Source of the DNA: Przewalskia tangutica
Lineage: Eukaryota; Streptophyta; Magnoliopsida; Solanales; Solanaceae
Assembly (NCBI GenBank): GCA_029844215.1
Contig: CM056733.1
Coordinates: 12,459,501 to 12,523,500, forward strand
Direction of reading: 5' to 3'
Length of the DNA: 64,000 nucleotides
The notes under the pieces were generated by a model, which was given only the letters and a program-made list of their open reading frames with translations, ran no database searches and was not told the origin of the DNA. Both the position numbers and the translations under genes were made by a program. Positions 11,646 to 22,900 of this stretch are shown piece after piece (the first letter of the stretch is position 1; each line of letters starts with the position of its first letter).

Positions 11646-13271
11646 TTACATGATGGACTCTATCTCACTTTCCATAGCTTCTTTCCAAAGCGGTGCTTTT
11701 GGAGTTGACAATGCCTCTGCAATTGTCAGTGGTTCATTCTCAACCAGGTAAGCTAGAAAATCTGGCCCAAAAAATTTCTCTTTCCTGGCCTTTTTACTTC
11801 GCCTAGGTTCTATCTTAGAACCAGTTGGATCCTCATCCATATCTGTATCCATTTGGTCAGAATCGTCAGATCCTGGGGAATTATGACTCCTTTTGCGCGA
11901 GACGACTTCTTTTCCCTTCGTAGGAAACATTGTCTCAAAGAATACAACATTCCTTGACTCTATTATTGTACTCCCGTGGATATATGGTATATTTGACTTA
12001 TGTACCAGAAAGCGATAAACACTACTGTTATTTGCGTATCCAATGAATATGCAATCTACAGTCTTAGGTCCTATCTTGACATGTTTTGGCTTAGGTACCT
12101 CGACCTTGGCCAAATAACCCCATACCCTTAGGTATTTGTAAGAGGATGCCTTTCCTTTCCAAAGTTCATATGGAGTTTTTTCCTTGCCTCTGTGAGGGAC
12201 TCTATTGAGAATCACGTTAGCAGTAAGAATTGCCTCTCCCCACATGTTTTATGGAAGGCCGGAATTGAGAAGCAAGGCATTCATCATTTCCTTTAGTGTA
12301 CGGTTCTTGCGTTCAACAACACCGTTTGACTGAGGAGAATAGGTATAGTCGTTTGATTAATTATGTCGGACTGGGCACAATATTCCTCACACGAAGCTAC
12401 ATACTCTCCCCCTCTATCGCTACGAATCACTTCAATTCGTAGACTTAGTTGGTTTTCAACCTCGGCTTTATAGCGCTTAAAGGCATCGAACCCTTCGTCT
12501 TTACTTTTGAGTAAGTAAAGGTAATAATACCTTGTACTATCATCTATGAAGGTCACAAAGTACTTGTTCCCCCTTCTAGTTTGAACGAACTTTAAATCCC
12601 AGATGTCAGATAGAGTATAAAATAGACTTCTTTTTATTATATTTTTTTTATATTTATATTAAATTAAACAAAATTCTTATTATTAAAACTTCCGTGTGTA
12701 TAAGTTCTAGAGGGGTGGTATCTCGTTCTACGGAACGGAAAGACAACTTGGTAAGTTTTGCCTCTACACATACCTCACATTTAGATTGAAGGTTTATAGC
12801 GTCAGACGACAACAACTCCAACCTTACCAATCGTTGAATTGATTGATACTTTACGTGTCCCAGTCTATGATGCCATAGAATGGACGTCTCAAGCAAGTAA
12901 GAAAATGTACTTTCATTAATGTTATGAATTACAGACATGACGTTTAATTTGAAGAGTCCTTCACAGGCGAACCCCCTTCCTACAAACACACCATTCTTAG
13001 TAATAACAAACTTACCGGATTCGAACACCAGTCGAAATCCAGCTTGAACTAAAACATTAACAGAAATTAAATTCTTCCAGATGTCCGGAACATGCATGAC
13101 GTTCTTCAACTTGAGGTCTTTACCGAAAGACATCTTGAGTACTATAATGCATTCTCCCAGCACTTCTGAGGTAACATTATTTCCCATGTATAACTTCTTA
13201 CCGACAACTTCTGCGTAGGTAGAGAAAACGTTTCGGTCGGAGCATATGTGGTGGGTTACACCCGTATCCAA
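11646..13271 (-). pseudogene. Copia protease, GAG-pre-integrase and integrase, frameshifted
   Basis: The upstream part opens with 'MDTGVTHHIC', an intact D-T-G protease site. It continues into the pre-integrase zinc region ('WHHRLGHV', then 'CEVCVEAK'). After a break near 12650, the integrase core follows with 'MTFIDDSTRYYYLYLL' and 'SDRGGEYV'. A further break near 12300 precedes 'MWGEAILTANVILNRVPHR' and the C-terminal region up to 'LWKEAMESEIESI'. The order Gag-PR-IN-RT-RH is diagnostic of Copia. The product would cut the polyprotein and insert the cDNA, but the frame is broken. Confidence 0.88.
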
Positions 13272-13274
13272 CCA

Positions 13275-14321
13275 TCACTGCTTGGGGTTTTCAACCATAT
13301 TTGCTTCTAGCACGACGACTGAGAAGTGTTCACACAAATCGTTAAGGACCTTGTCTTCAACCATGTTTGCTTTGGCCTTCTTCTTTCCTTTGGCCTTCTT
13401 CTGATGCTCGCGCTTCAGCTGGCGGCAGTCTTTGACCATGTGGTCAGCCTTGCCACAATGATGACAGTTGTCCTTGAATTTCTCAACGGCCTGAGTTTTT
13501 CCCTCTTTCAGAAACTTGCGTTTCTTACTCGGGTTTTCTTTGGTCTCAACCAAGTTAACCTTGACATCAATTGTTTGCTTGCCTTTGAATAAGGTCTTCT
13601 TGTTGTCTTCATGGTTATGAAGCTTGATGACAAGTTCTTCAAAACTCATTTTCTTGGATTTGAGTTTGAGATAGCTAGTGAACTCACTCCATGAGAGAGG
13701 CAGTTTCTCAATAAGTGAAGCGACCAAGAATTATTCATTGGGCTTCATAACTTCTAGATCCAGATCATGGATGATTAACTGGAACTCCTGTACTTGTGAC
13801 ATGACTGATTTGTCATTCACTATTTGGTACTTCAGAAACTTTCCGACTATAAATTTCTTAGCACCCACATCATGAGTGTTGTACTTCTTCTGTAATAGAT
13901 CCCATAACTCCTTTACGGTATTTGTAGTGCAATATACCGTGTAGAGTGGGCCTCACATGCAATTCATAATGTAATTCCTGCACATGTAGTCACTTTGACT
14001 CCAGGAGTCAAATTTCATCATCAGGCCACTAGTAGCCTGGGTATCCTGGCCCGCCTGAACTGTGTTGTCGGTTTGGACGTCCATATCATCTCCAACAGTA
14101 GGAGGATCTAAGTATTTTGCCATACCTAGTACGGTGAGGTAAAACTACATCTTTTGCTGTCACCTTTTGAAATTGGTGCCCGCAAACTTTTCGGGTCTTT
14201 CGGTTTGAAAGTTGGGAGGAATCATAGTATTTCCAATGGTACCGAAAGTGATACCAGTGGCAGTAGCAGTGCAAGATGTGGCTTGATTGGAAGCAGTGAC
14301 GTGTTCCTTTCCATGCACCAT
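13275..14321 (-). pseudogene. Copia Gag, decayed
   Basis: A minus-strand start at 14321 gives 'MVHGKEHVTASNQ', then 'FQTERPEKFAGTNF'. Later come 'LWDLLQKKYNTHDVGAKKF' and the open piece 13727-13275 with 'SLIEKLPLSWSEF'. This ends in a CCHC zinc knuckle ('CHHCGKADHMVKDC'). Stops near 14150, 13950 and 13730 break it. Gag forms the particle and binds RNA. It starts about 36 bases after the LTR. Confidence 0.82.
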
Positions 14322-14356
14322 CTTTAGTTCTTCACAATAATAATTTTTCCTTAAGT

Positions 14357-15231
14357 TGTTGTAAAAATATTGGGTGTGAACATGGACGGAAGAACTGAAG
14401 GGATAGACAAAAGAAAGCTAAGTGCAATGTTTGTCGAGTGTTAACGCTATTTTCTTAAGGCAAAATTACCCCGTATATAATGGCTTACGGTAGATGGGTA
14501 ATAGCCTCCCAAGATAAAACGACAATACTTTCTCAAGCACAAACCAAATACTTGAGAATCCTTGTAGAAGAAACAAGAACTCTTGATTGCTAGAAGTAGA
14601 AGAAAGACTCTTAACAATTTTCAGATTTTGTATTGTGAATGAATGATCTAAAATTTGAAATTGAGACTCATATTTATAGTTGCAAAATGGTGATCCACAT
14701 GCCATGTGAATGCTTTAAATGGGGTACATTGATCTCTTTAAAAGTCACCTAGTTCATGCCAAGAGTTGGATGAACTTTGGCCTTTCCAAGGAGTGTACAT
14801 TCAGAAAAAACTCTCTGAATTTTCGTTCACAGTACCGTCAGCGCCGCGACACTAATTCGAAAGAAATTATTCTCGAGTCAATGGAAATCTGCGTCGCGGC
14901 TCCTGATCGAAGCACCGCGACCCTTGACCATGTAGCGCCGCGGCGCTTGCCCATCGTGGCTCGGCGCCGCAGCTCTTCCCAATTTTCCGTATTTTGCACT
15001 TTTCTTCTTTACTTTTACCGTCGTGGGAGACACATTAATTTGACCAATTAAACGTCTATCCTTACCTGACTTAAGAACACTTTAACTTGCGTACCAACAT
15101 CTCTTTCACTACGTGAAGTTTAGCTAGACGTGGTACAACGTATGCACGTGTGTGAAAATCGTATTTCCGACATGCGGGGCCAGTCATTAAGAACGGGATA
15201 AACTCAATCCCACTGGGTAAATTTTCCAACA
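14357..15231 (-). repeat. 5' LTR of the 6.56-kb Copia
   Basis: It has the same ends as the left copy (TGTTGTAAAAAT...TTCCAACA) and is 875 bp. The sequence just inside it on the minus strand (ACTTAAGGAAAAAT) is not the usual initiator-Met binding site. A GC-rich array lies at 14838-14975. Confidence 0.88.
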
Positions 15232-15236
15232 ATATG

Positions 15237-15975
15237 TTGTTCAAGTAGGGGCAGCATGGAGGAACTACAAGAATTGACTTCATTCTCTATTGATCCTATG
15301 TACAAAAACCTGAGAGGTATATTTAGTAAAGTGCACCGGCTGCCCTACCTTGGAGAAAGCTTACTTGCAATAATCATGGAAGTCGAAAATGTATTTTTAT
15401 CATACTCTTATCTGCACACAAGAGATTGACTACTAGAGAAAGGTTGGGGCACTGGGGACTCACAGAAGTGCTGGAGTGTCCATTCTCCACTGCTCAACTG
15501 GAAACAATTTATCACTTGTTCTTCATTGGTTTGTGGACGAAGATATTGCATGGAAATTGATAGAAGGCCTGTTGACTGGACACAGGAGCTAGCTTGGACT
15601 GAAACTCATATGAAGAGCAAGACTGCAATGTTAATATCTATAGAATGGCAATGACATGTACCATTTACCATATCTGGCTCACAAGAAATGAGAAGGTTTT
15701 CCAAGAAAGAAAGAAAGATCAGACAGGAGGCCTTTTAAAGGTGTGCAGAAGATTGGACTAAGAAGCAAACTATTGGACCTGAACTTTTATCCCGAATGAA
15801 GCTGAATTGAGGGTTGTGCTGATGTTTTTTCCATCTGGTCTAGGAAGTATATAGTTGTTGATTTGATACTTAGCTTTTTTCGATGCAATTTATTACTCGG
15901 TTTGTCTAGTTCTAAAGTTTTTAGATACATGCATCCAAGTCATAACGCTTGGTAATAAAATTCTTTATTTACCCC
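15237..15975 (+). pseudogene. zf-RVT pseudogene, segment 3, with 3' end
   Basis: Across frames the plus strand encodes 'FSIDPMYKNLRG', 'RLTTRERLGHWGL', the zinc-binding 'CPFCTAQLETIYHLFF' (about 15475-15525), 'RRPVDWTQELAWTETH' and 'YHIWLTRNEKVFQERK'. This is the zf-RVT domain at the C-terminus of plant LINE-type reverse transcriptases. Several stops break it. A terminal 'TTGGTAATAAAATTC' block near 15950 resembles a LINE 3' tail. It continues segments 1 and 2 exactly across the two younger insertions. Confidence 0.78.
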
Positions 15976-16841
15976 CATTATCAAAGTCTTGCTTGGGATC
16001 TTCCGAACTTAGATTCTAGATACGAAGGCACGAAAAATGAACAGGTTTCAAGTAAGGCGAGTAAGAGAAGGTTAGAGAGAACCGTTGCTTTGACATTTGT
16101 CATCTTTTATTTAGTGCATACCTAAATTATGTGTTGATTTAATTATCCCCTGAACTTGGTCATATGATAGCATCGACCCCTTCTAGACGTTGATATGGCA
16201 AAGAGCGTGAATACAATTTATTTTAAGCGCGTGAAAGGTATGAAAAATCGAAAAATCAACTTTCAAGTGGGGTGTTTTTCAACCGTTAATTGCCACATAA
16301 TCAATATAATGATTTATTTTAGCCAAGTAATAAGAAGGTTTAGCCAAAGTATTGAAGTTTAGATGGTGTATTTTAAACAAAAAAAGACCATGTATTTTTA
16401 TCTTCATGCAATGTCTATTTATTTCAATTGTGCATTATTTTTTGGCTCAAATTCATAAAATATTTGATTGAGATTTTTTTAGATGCAATGATTGTTTATT
16501 CTAATCGCTGTGTTTCTTATTTTCCGAAAAATTCCTTTTCTCAGAAACACATACAAGATTCGTTCGGATAATGGTAACCCTACCATTAACTACTTAATTT
16601 CACAGTAATAGAAATACATGTTCATATTATAAAGTTGACAGGGTAATTAGAAAAAGTAAAATTTAGATGTTTACCGAATAAAAGTGAGGGGTCCGATCCA
16701 TTATGGCAAAGAAAAAGAAAAAGGGAATGAAATATTTGATTATTTTAGTTTTTCGAGGAGATTCTAATAGTGCAGTGCCAGATGAGGGGTTTTATATTCT
16801 GAATGCCTTTTTGTCTCTGAGAAGAAGAGGAATCGGTAAAG
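15976..16841 (+). promoter_or_regulatory. Upstream region of the B3 gene
   Basis: No gene is seen between the LINE tail and the B3 start codon. The stretch 16112-16190 ('GTGCATACCTAAATTATG' ... 'CCCCTGAACTT') resembles terminal parts of short plant DNA transposons, but I cannot find a matching second end. A weak TATA-like run (TATTATAAAG) lies near 16626. The region is the likely promoter and 5' leader. Confidence 0.35.
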
Positions 16842-16919
16842 ATGGTGAATCGGCGGCGAGGGGTGGCGATAGAACGTCAGTTCTTCAAGATTATATTATC
16901 TCCTCATTCCTCTCAATTA
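16842..16919 (+). other. B3 gene exon 1
   Basis: It has 26 codons ending 'RQFFKIILSPHSSQL', the first strand of a B3 fold. A strong donor (GTAAGT) starts at 16920. It ends in phase 0 and joins in frame to 24461, giving the usual 'L.IPDEFV' step. A longer open frame over the same bases (16703-16927) is in another frame and encodes no B3 sequence. Confidence 0.75.
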
Positions 16920-19900
16920 GTAAGTGAGCCATGCAATGCATTTTTAATTCCCCTTTTTTGGTTTGTAAAATATGACTGATGATACTCTTAAATTTCAAAT
17001 ACTCCTTCCGTCCCAATTTATGTAGCACCGTTTCACTGTACATAAAGTTTAAGAAAGAAAGTAACACTTTTGAAATCTGTGGTCTAAGACAAACCTTAGA
17101 CATTTGTGTGAGTAAAAAGAGAATTGGGACAGAGGGAGTAGTATAAGAGGAAGATGTAGTAGAGAGCTTTCTTTGATTGTGAGTTTTTTATGACAAACTA
17201 GAGAGGTTAGGCCTTGTTTCGAATGGTAAAGCTAAATAAATAGCCAAATATACCGATTTCAGAATGTTAAATAAGCAGTGGGCCTTCTCGGTCAACAGCC
17301 CATCCGTGTATTGTAATATTATGGTATATTTGTATATTAGACTTGTATAGTAATTAGTCTTAGAGTCTTACCATAATTGTATGATTCGTCTCCATATAGA
17401 ATATGGATTTAGAAGTAGAATAGGAAAAGAATCTTCCTATTGTAACTTGTATATATATGTCTTTCATCAATAAGAATAATCAAGAGATTAATTCTTTCAT
17501 GGTATCAAGAGTCTAGGTTATATTTACCTTGCTTCCGCTCCTTTTTTTTTCTCCAATCCCGTGATACCCCCCTCCTTCTCGGGTTTTCACCAAAAACCAA
17601 GACAAATTTTGTCTTCCAAAACCCTCTCACAAATTCCCTTCTCCGAATCTTCGTGTTTTTTTCATCATGACTGATAAAAAAACGTTTCATCCTGCCCTCA
17701 CAGTTTCTAACATCAAGAGCGTTCTTCTATTGTTCTTGACTTGGAAAACGTCCAATATGGGATGTGGGCGGAATTATTCAAGATTCATGCTATGACTCAT
17801 CAAGTTCTTCACCACATCATCCCTCCACCTACTCCTACGGAGGGTGATACGAAGACTACAATAGATTTCCAACCAAAGTAGACGATCCAAAATTATGGGC
17901 CACGAAAGTTCTCCAGTGAATTTATGTCACTATCTCCGTGGACCTTTTACAAACGATTATGGAACCTAACTCCACCGCTATGGTTGTGTGGAATCGATTG
18001 CGTGATATCCGGACGGTTCACGTCTAGCTATTGTATGTTTTTAGGTAATAACTTGGTCTCATGGTCTCTCAAGCGTCAGTCCACGCTATCACGCTCGAGT
18101 GCAGAGGCCGAGTATCGAGGGGTAGCCAATGTGGTTTCTGTGTCATGTTGGTTACGTAATCTACTTTTAAAGCTCCATTGTCCTATTCAGAAAGCTATCT
18201 TAGTGTATTGTGATAATATAAGTGTCATTTACCTTTCTGGTAATCCAGTTCAACACCAGTGCACTAAACACATAGAGATGAATATTCACTTTGTTCAAGA
18301 GAAGGTAGCTAGAGGACAAGTACGCGTCTGCCATGTCCCTTCCAGATATCAACTTGCAGACATCTTTACAAATGGTCTTCCCTCGGTCCTTTTTGAAGAT
18401 TTTAGAGACAGTCTCAGCGTACGAAGACCGTCCGCTATGACTGCGGGGTGTGTTAAATAAGCAGTGGGCCTTCTCGGTCAACATCCCATATGTGTATTGT
18501 AATATTATGGTATATTTGTATATTAGACTTGTATAGTAATTAGTCTTAGAGTCTTACCATAATTGTATGATTCGCCTCCATATAGAATAGAGATTTAGAA
18601 GTAGAATAGAAAAATGATCTTCCTATTGTAACTTGTATATATATATATATGTCTTTCATCAATAAGAATAATCATGAGATTAATTCTTGAATAATCATGG
18701 AATTAATTCTTTCACAGAAAGTTCTTCATGCAATAATATGTCAATATATACCTAGTCGACATTGTTGTCGAAGGAGACCAGGGTATGTAGTTGAAGATGT
18801 TGCAAGAGGAACTTCTAAACCCCCAAACTCATGGGCAGATAAAAACAATTTCCTTGATAGATGTTCCCTTTATTATCTCGCAAAAAACATTGCAATGATA
18901 TCTTTTCAGAGCGTCACTACATGTTACAAACACAATCCAAACCATCTGAATGAAGGTTTCGATAGACTTTAGTACTCAACTTTCAAAACATTTCTACTTG
19001 TATAGTTGTCTCACAGTTTGCAGCACATTACTCCATCTGTCCCAAATTTATGTGGCACCATTTCCTTTTTGGTCTGTCCCAAAAAGAGGGTACCTTTATT
19101 TAGAAACAATTTAACTTTATGAGATGATTTACAACCATACATTTATAGAACTTGTTTTGGACCACACATTTCAAAAGTTCTTTTCTTTCTTAAACTCCGT
19201 GCCAAGTCAAATGGCGCCACATAAATTGGGACGGAGGGAGTATTTACTTATCTTTTTTTCATATTACTAATATTTTCTTTTAAGGTAAAGTAATTGTGCA
19301 AAAGCTCATTAAACTATTAGTAGATAAAATCATGATCTTAAAATAGCCATTTGAAGTCATTACCTTTGAGCATGCATCCTTCCATGATTTTCATATGAGA
19401 TTGAATGAGCGTAGAAAATAAACAACAACAACATACCCAGTACAATCCCACAACGTGGGGTCTGGGGAGGGTAGAGTGTATACAGATCTTACCTCTATTT
19501 TGGTAGGTAGAGCGACTGTTTCCGAGAGACTCCCGGCTCAGGACAAGAAAAACAAAAACAGAAAAAGGTCAGACCCGGTCAAAAAGTTAAAGATATAAAG
19601 CAGTAAAGCAATGCTAATAACAAACTCGAATACGCCGTGGTGGCGCATCCTGAAAAGTAATCAGTAATTACACAGATAAATAAAATAAATCAAGTACGTT
19701 AATGAGCGTATATCAAGAGAAATAATGCTACAGAAGACTATTAACGCAAAACTACGCCTATTCGTATGATATGCTAGACATGCCTATCGTAATAACCCTA
19801 CCCCTACCAGATTGTGGGCGTAAGCATGACTACGTTCAACTATCTACTACCATTCTACCCTAATATGTGCCCTCCACAACCCATATCTAAGGTCATGTCC

Positions 19901-22900
19901 TCAGTATCGCCTGCTCCATGTCCCGTCTAATCACCTCTCCCAAATATTTCTTCGGCCTGCCTCTACCCCTCCTAAACCCATCCATATTCACACCTTTGTA
20001 CTGGGACATTTGTGTCTCTCCTCCGCACATGCCCAAACCAACTCAACCTCGCTTCTCGCATTTTATCCTCTACCGAGGCCACTCCCACTCTGCCTCGGAT
20101 ATCTGCATTTCTAATTCTATCCTTCCTCGTGTGCCCACACATCCATCTTATCATTCTCATCTCCGTCACTCTCATCCTTTGGGTGTGCGACGTCTTGACT
20201 GACCAACACTCCGCCCCATACAACATAGTTGGTCTAACCACTATCCTATAAAACTTGTCTTTTAGCTTGGGTGACAGTTTTCTATCGCACAAGACTCCAG
20301 ACACAGGTCTCCATTTCATCCACCCTGCTCCAATACGATGTGTGACATAACCATCAATCTCTCAATTTCTTTGGATAATAAACCCGAGGTACTTGAAGCT
20401 TTCTTCCTTCGGGATAGCCTGAGTCTCAAGCCTCACTTCCACACCTGTCTCACGGTCGCTCTCGCCGCTGAACTTGCACTCCAAGTATTCCATCTTGGTC
20501 CTACTCAACCTGAACCCTTTAGACTCCAAGGCCTGTCTCCAAACCTCTAGCTTAGCGTAGGACCGCATATAAATAGTTTAGGGGAAAGAAATTAAAGACT
20601 CAAGCTTGTGGGCTTGGTAGAAGCGGCTATGACACTTCTTTAGATCTTCTATCAGTCTAGCCCTTCTTCCACATGAGATCCTATTTTTCCTAACTCCATG
20701 TAGCACCACTATCCAATGAAAAGAATGTGGAGATGAACAATAAGGAATGTCCGTTTGGATTTGTCGCGTCAGTCCATCCTTCACCAAGACAAATAAGAAT
20801 GGGTTAATGGTTGATCCCTGGTGTAGCCCCATCATCACAAGGAAGTGCTCTGAGTTCCCTCCTACTGTTCGTACCCTGGTCTTAGCTCCATCATACATAT
20901 CATTGATCGCTCTAGTGTACGCCACTGGTACACCTTTAGCCTCCAAACATCTCCAGAGAACCTCTCTAGGGACTTTATCGTATGCCTTCTCGCGGTCGAT
21001 AAAAAACATATGTAAGTCTCTTTTCTTTTCCCTATACAGTTCTACCAACCTCTTAATAAGATAGATGGCCTCTGTAGTCGAACACCCCGTCATGAATCTA
21101 AACTGGTTCTCGGAAATAGACATGCCTCTTCGCATCCTCATCTCCACGACCCTTTCCAAAACTTTCATAGTGTGGCTCAGCAGCTTGATACCTCTGTAAT
21201 TGTTGCAACTTTGGATATCACCTTTGTTCTTGTACATAGGAACCATTGTACTCCACCTCCATTTTTCGGGCATTCTCGCCCTCTTAAAAATGACGTTGAA
21301 CAACTCAGTCAACCACTCCAAGCCTGCCCTGCCTGTGCTTTCCAAAAATTAACTAGGATCTCATCCGGTCCGGTCGCTCTTCCCCGCGCATCCTGTGAAC
21401 GGAACTCTAAACCTCCTCAATCTTAATACTTCTACAATACCCGAAATCCTAGTACCTACCTAAATGCTCCAGATCTCCCCACTCAATGTCTCTATCTCCT
21501 TTTTTCGTTCAAGAGTTTATGGAAGTAGGACTGCCACCTCTGCCTAATATGCGCGTCCTCCACCAGTACTTTGTCGTCCTCGTCCTTGATGCACCTCACT
21601 TGATCTAAGTCGCGGGCCCTCCTCTCCCTCGCCTTGGCTAGTCTGTACAACTTCCTCTCCCCACCTTTTTCCTCCAATTCAACGTATAGGCGTTCGAACG
21701 CCGCCGTTTTCGCTACCGTGACCGCTAGCTTTGCCTCTTTCCTCGCCATCTTATACAATTTCCTATTCGTCCACTTCTCCACCTCATCCTCGCTTGTTAC
21801 CAGTCTTGTATACGTCACTTTCTTCGCTTTCACCTTTTCTTGAACTGTACCATTCCGCCACCAGTCCCCTCGATGCCCACCACGGCTACCCCCGAGACCC
21901 CTAACACTTCTCCCGCCACTTTCCGAATGCAGCTGGCTGTTCTATCCCACATAGTGGTCGCGTCCTCACTACTTCCCCAAGCCCTCTTGGCCGTCAACCT
22001 CTCCCCCATCTCCTTTGCACTAGCCATGGTCAAACTCCCCCATTTGATCCCCAGTCTGTCATCCACAATCTTTCTCTTCTCCATCTTAATCTCCAAATCC
22101 ATCACCAAAAGCTTATGTTGGGTTGTAAGACACTCCTTTGGGATTACCTTGCAGTCTTTACAAAGACCGTTGTCAACCTTCCGAAGAAGCAAAAAGTCTA
22201 TCTGACTCTTAGCCACCGAACTACGAAAAGTCACCAAGTGCTCCTCTTTCTTCATGAGCTTCGAATTGGCTATCACCAACCCAAATGCTCTAGCGAACTC
22301 CAATAGTGCGACGCCTCCCCCGTTCATGTCTCCGATGCCATAGCCTCCATGCACGTCGTTGTAGCCCCCTGGAAGTGACTCGATATGACCATTGAAATCT
22401 CCTCCCACAAATAACTTCTTTGTGGGTGGTACACCTGCCACAACCTCATCCAAGTTCTTCCAAAAGCGCCTCTTCTCCTCCGTGGCCAAGCCCGCCTGCG
22501 ATGCGTAAGCACTAATAATGTTCAAAGTGGACTCTCCAACTACCAGCTTAATCGCCATCATCCTATCGTTGACCCTCTTAACCTCTACCACCTGGTCCCC
22601 TAGCTCGTTGTCTACCAAAATGTCTTCCCCATTCCTATACCCCAATCTATCAGAGAACCATAACTTATACCCGTCCACCTCCTTAACCTTAGGCCCTACC
22701 CATTTGGTCTCCTGGACACATGCTATATTAATCCTCCTCTTCTTAAGAATCTTAACTAGCTCTATGGATTTCCCTGTTAAAGTCTCAATGTTTCAAGACC
22801 CTATTCTCAGCCTAGCACCTCTCCTACCCTGCATACCACCCCCAACCCTCGCCCCCGTCCCCCACTGAAAACATGACCCTAGTCTACCCTCAGTCGTCAT

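Larger units (their letters stand above)
8669..15231 (-). mobile_element. Complete but inactive Copia element, 6.56 kb
   Basis: Both LTRs are present (8669-9577 and 14357-15231) and the element is flanked by perfect ATATG duplications (8664-8668, 15232-15236). Gag, protease, integrase, RT and RNase H follow in Copia order on the minus strand. Each is broken by stops or shifts. The two LTRs differ by several indels: the left is 909 bp and the right 875 bp. Insertion is therefore not recent. The element sits inside the zf-RVT pseudogene. Confidence 0.92.
17265..18714 (+). mobile_element. Deletion-derivative Copia, 1.45 kb
   Basis: Two LTRs (17265-17499 and 18451-18714) enclose 951 bases and are flanked by perfect CAGAA duplications (17260-17264, 18715-18719). 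A primer-binding site (TGGTATCAAGAG) follows the 5' LTR, and a G-rich tract (TGCGGGGTG) precedes the 3' LTR. Only the start of gag and the RNase H end of pol remain, so most of gag-pol was deleted while both ends needed for mobilisation stayed. The gag start 'FHPALTVSNIK' resembles the gag of the Copia at 49075, which suggests the same lineage. Confidence 0.9.

Noticed and set aside
10721..14321. Integrated pararetrovirus (caulimovirus-like) sequence
   Set aside because: RT regions in the window are Copia (domain order PR-IN-RT-RH), Gypsy (PR-RT-RH-IN with chromodomain tail) or LINE. No movement protein or pararetroviral coat motif was seen.
16703..16927. 74-codon open frame over B3 exon 1
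   Set aside because: It is in a different frame from the 'RQFFKIIL' exon and its lysine-rich start has no similarity to anything I know.
20012..20550. Plus-strand open frames in the LINE
   Set aside because: They are shadows of the minus-strand RTE reverse transcriptase.
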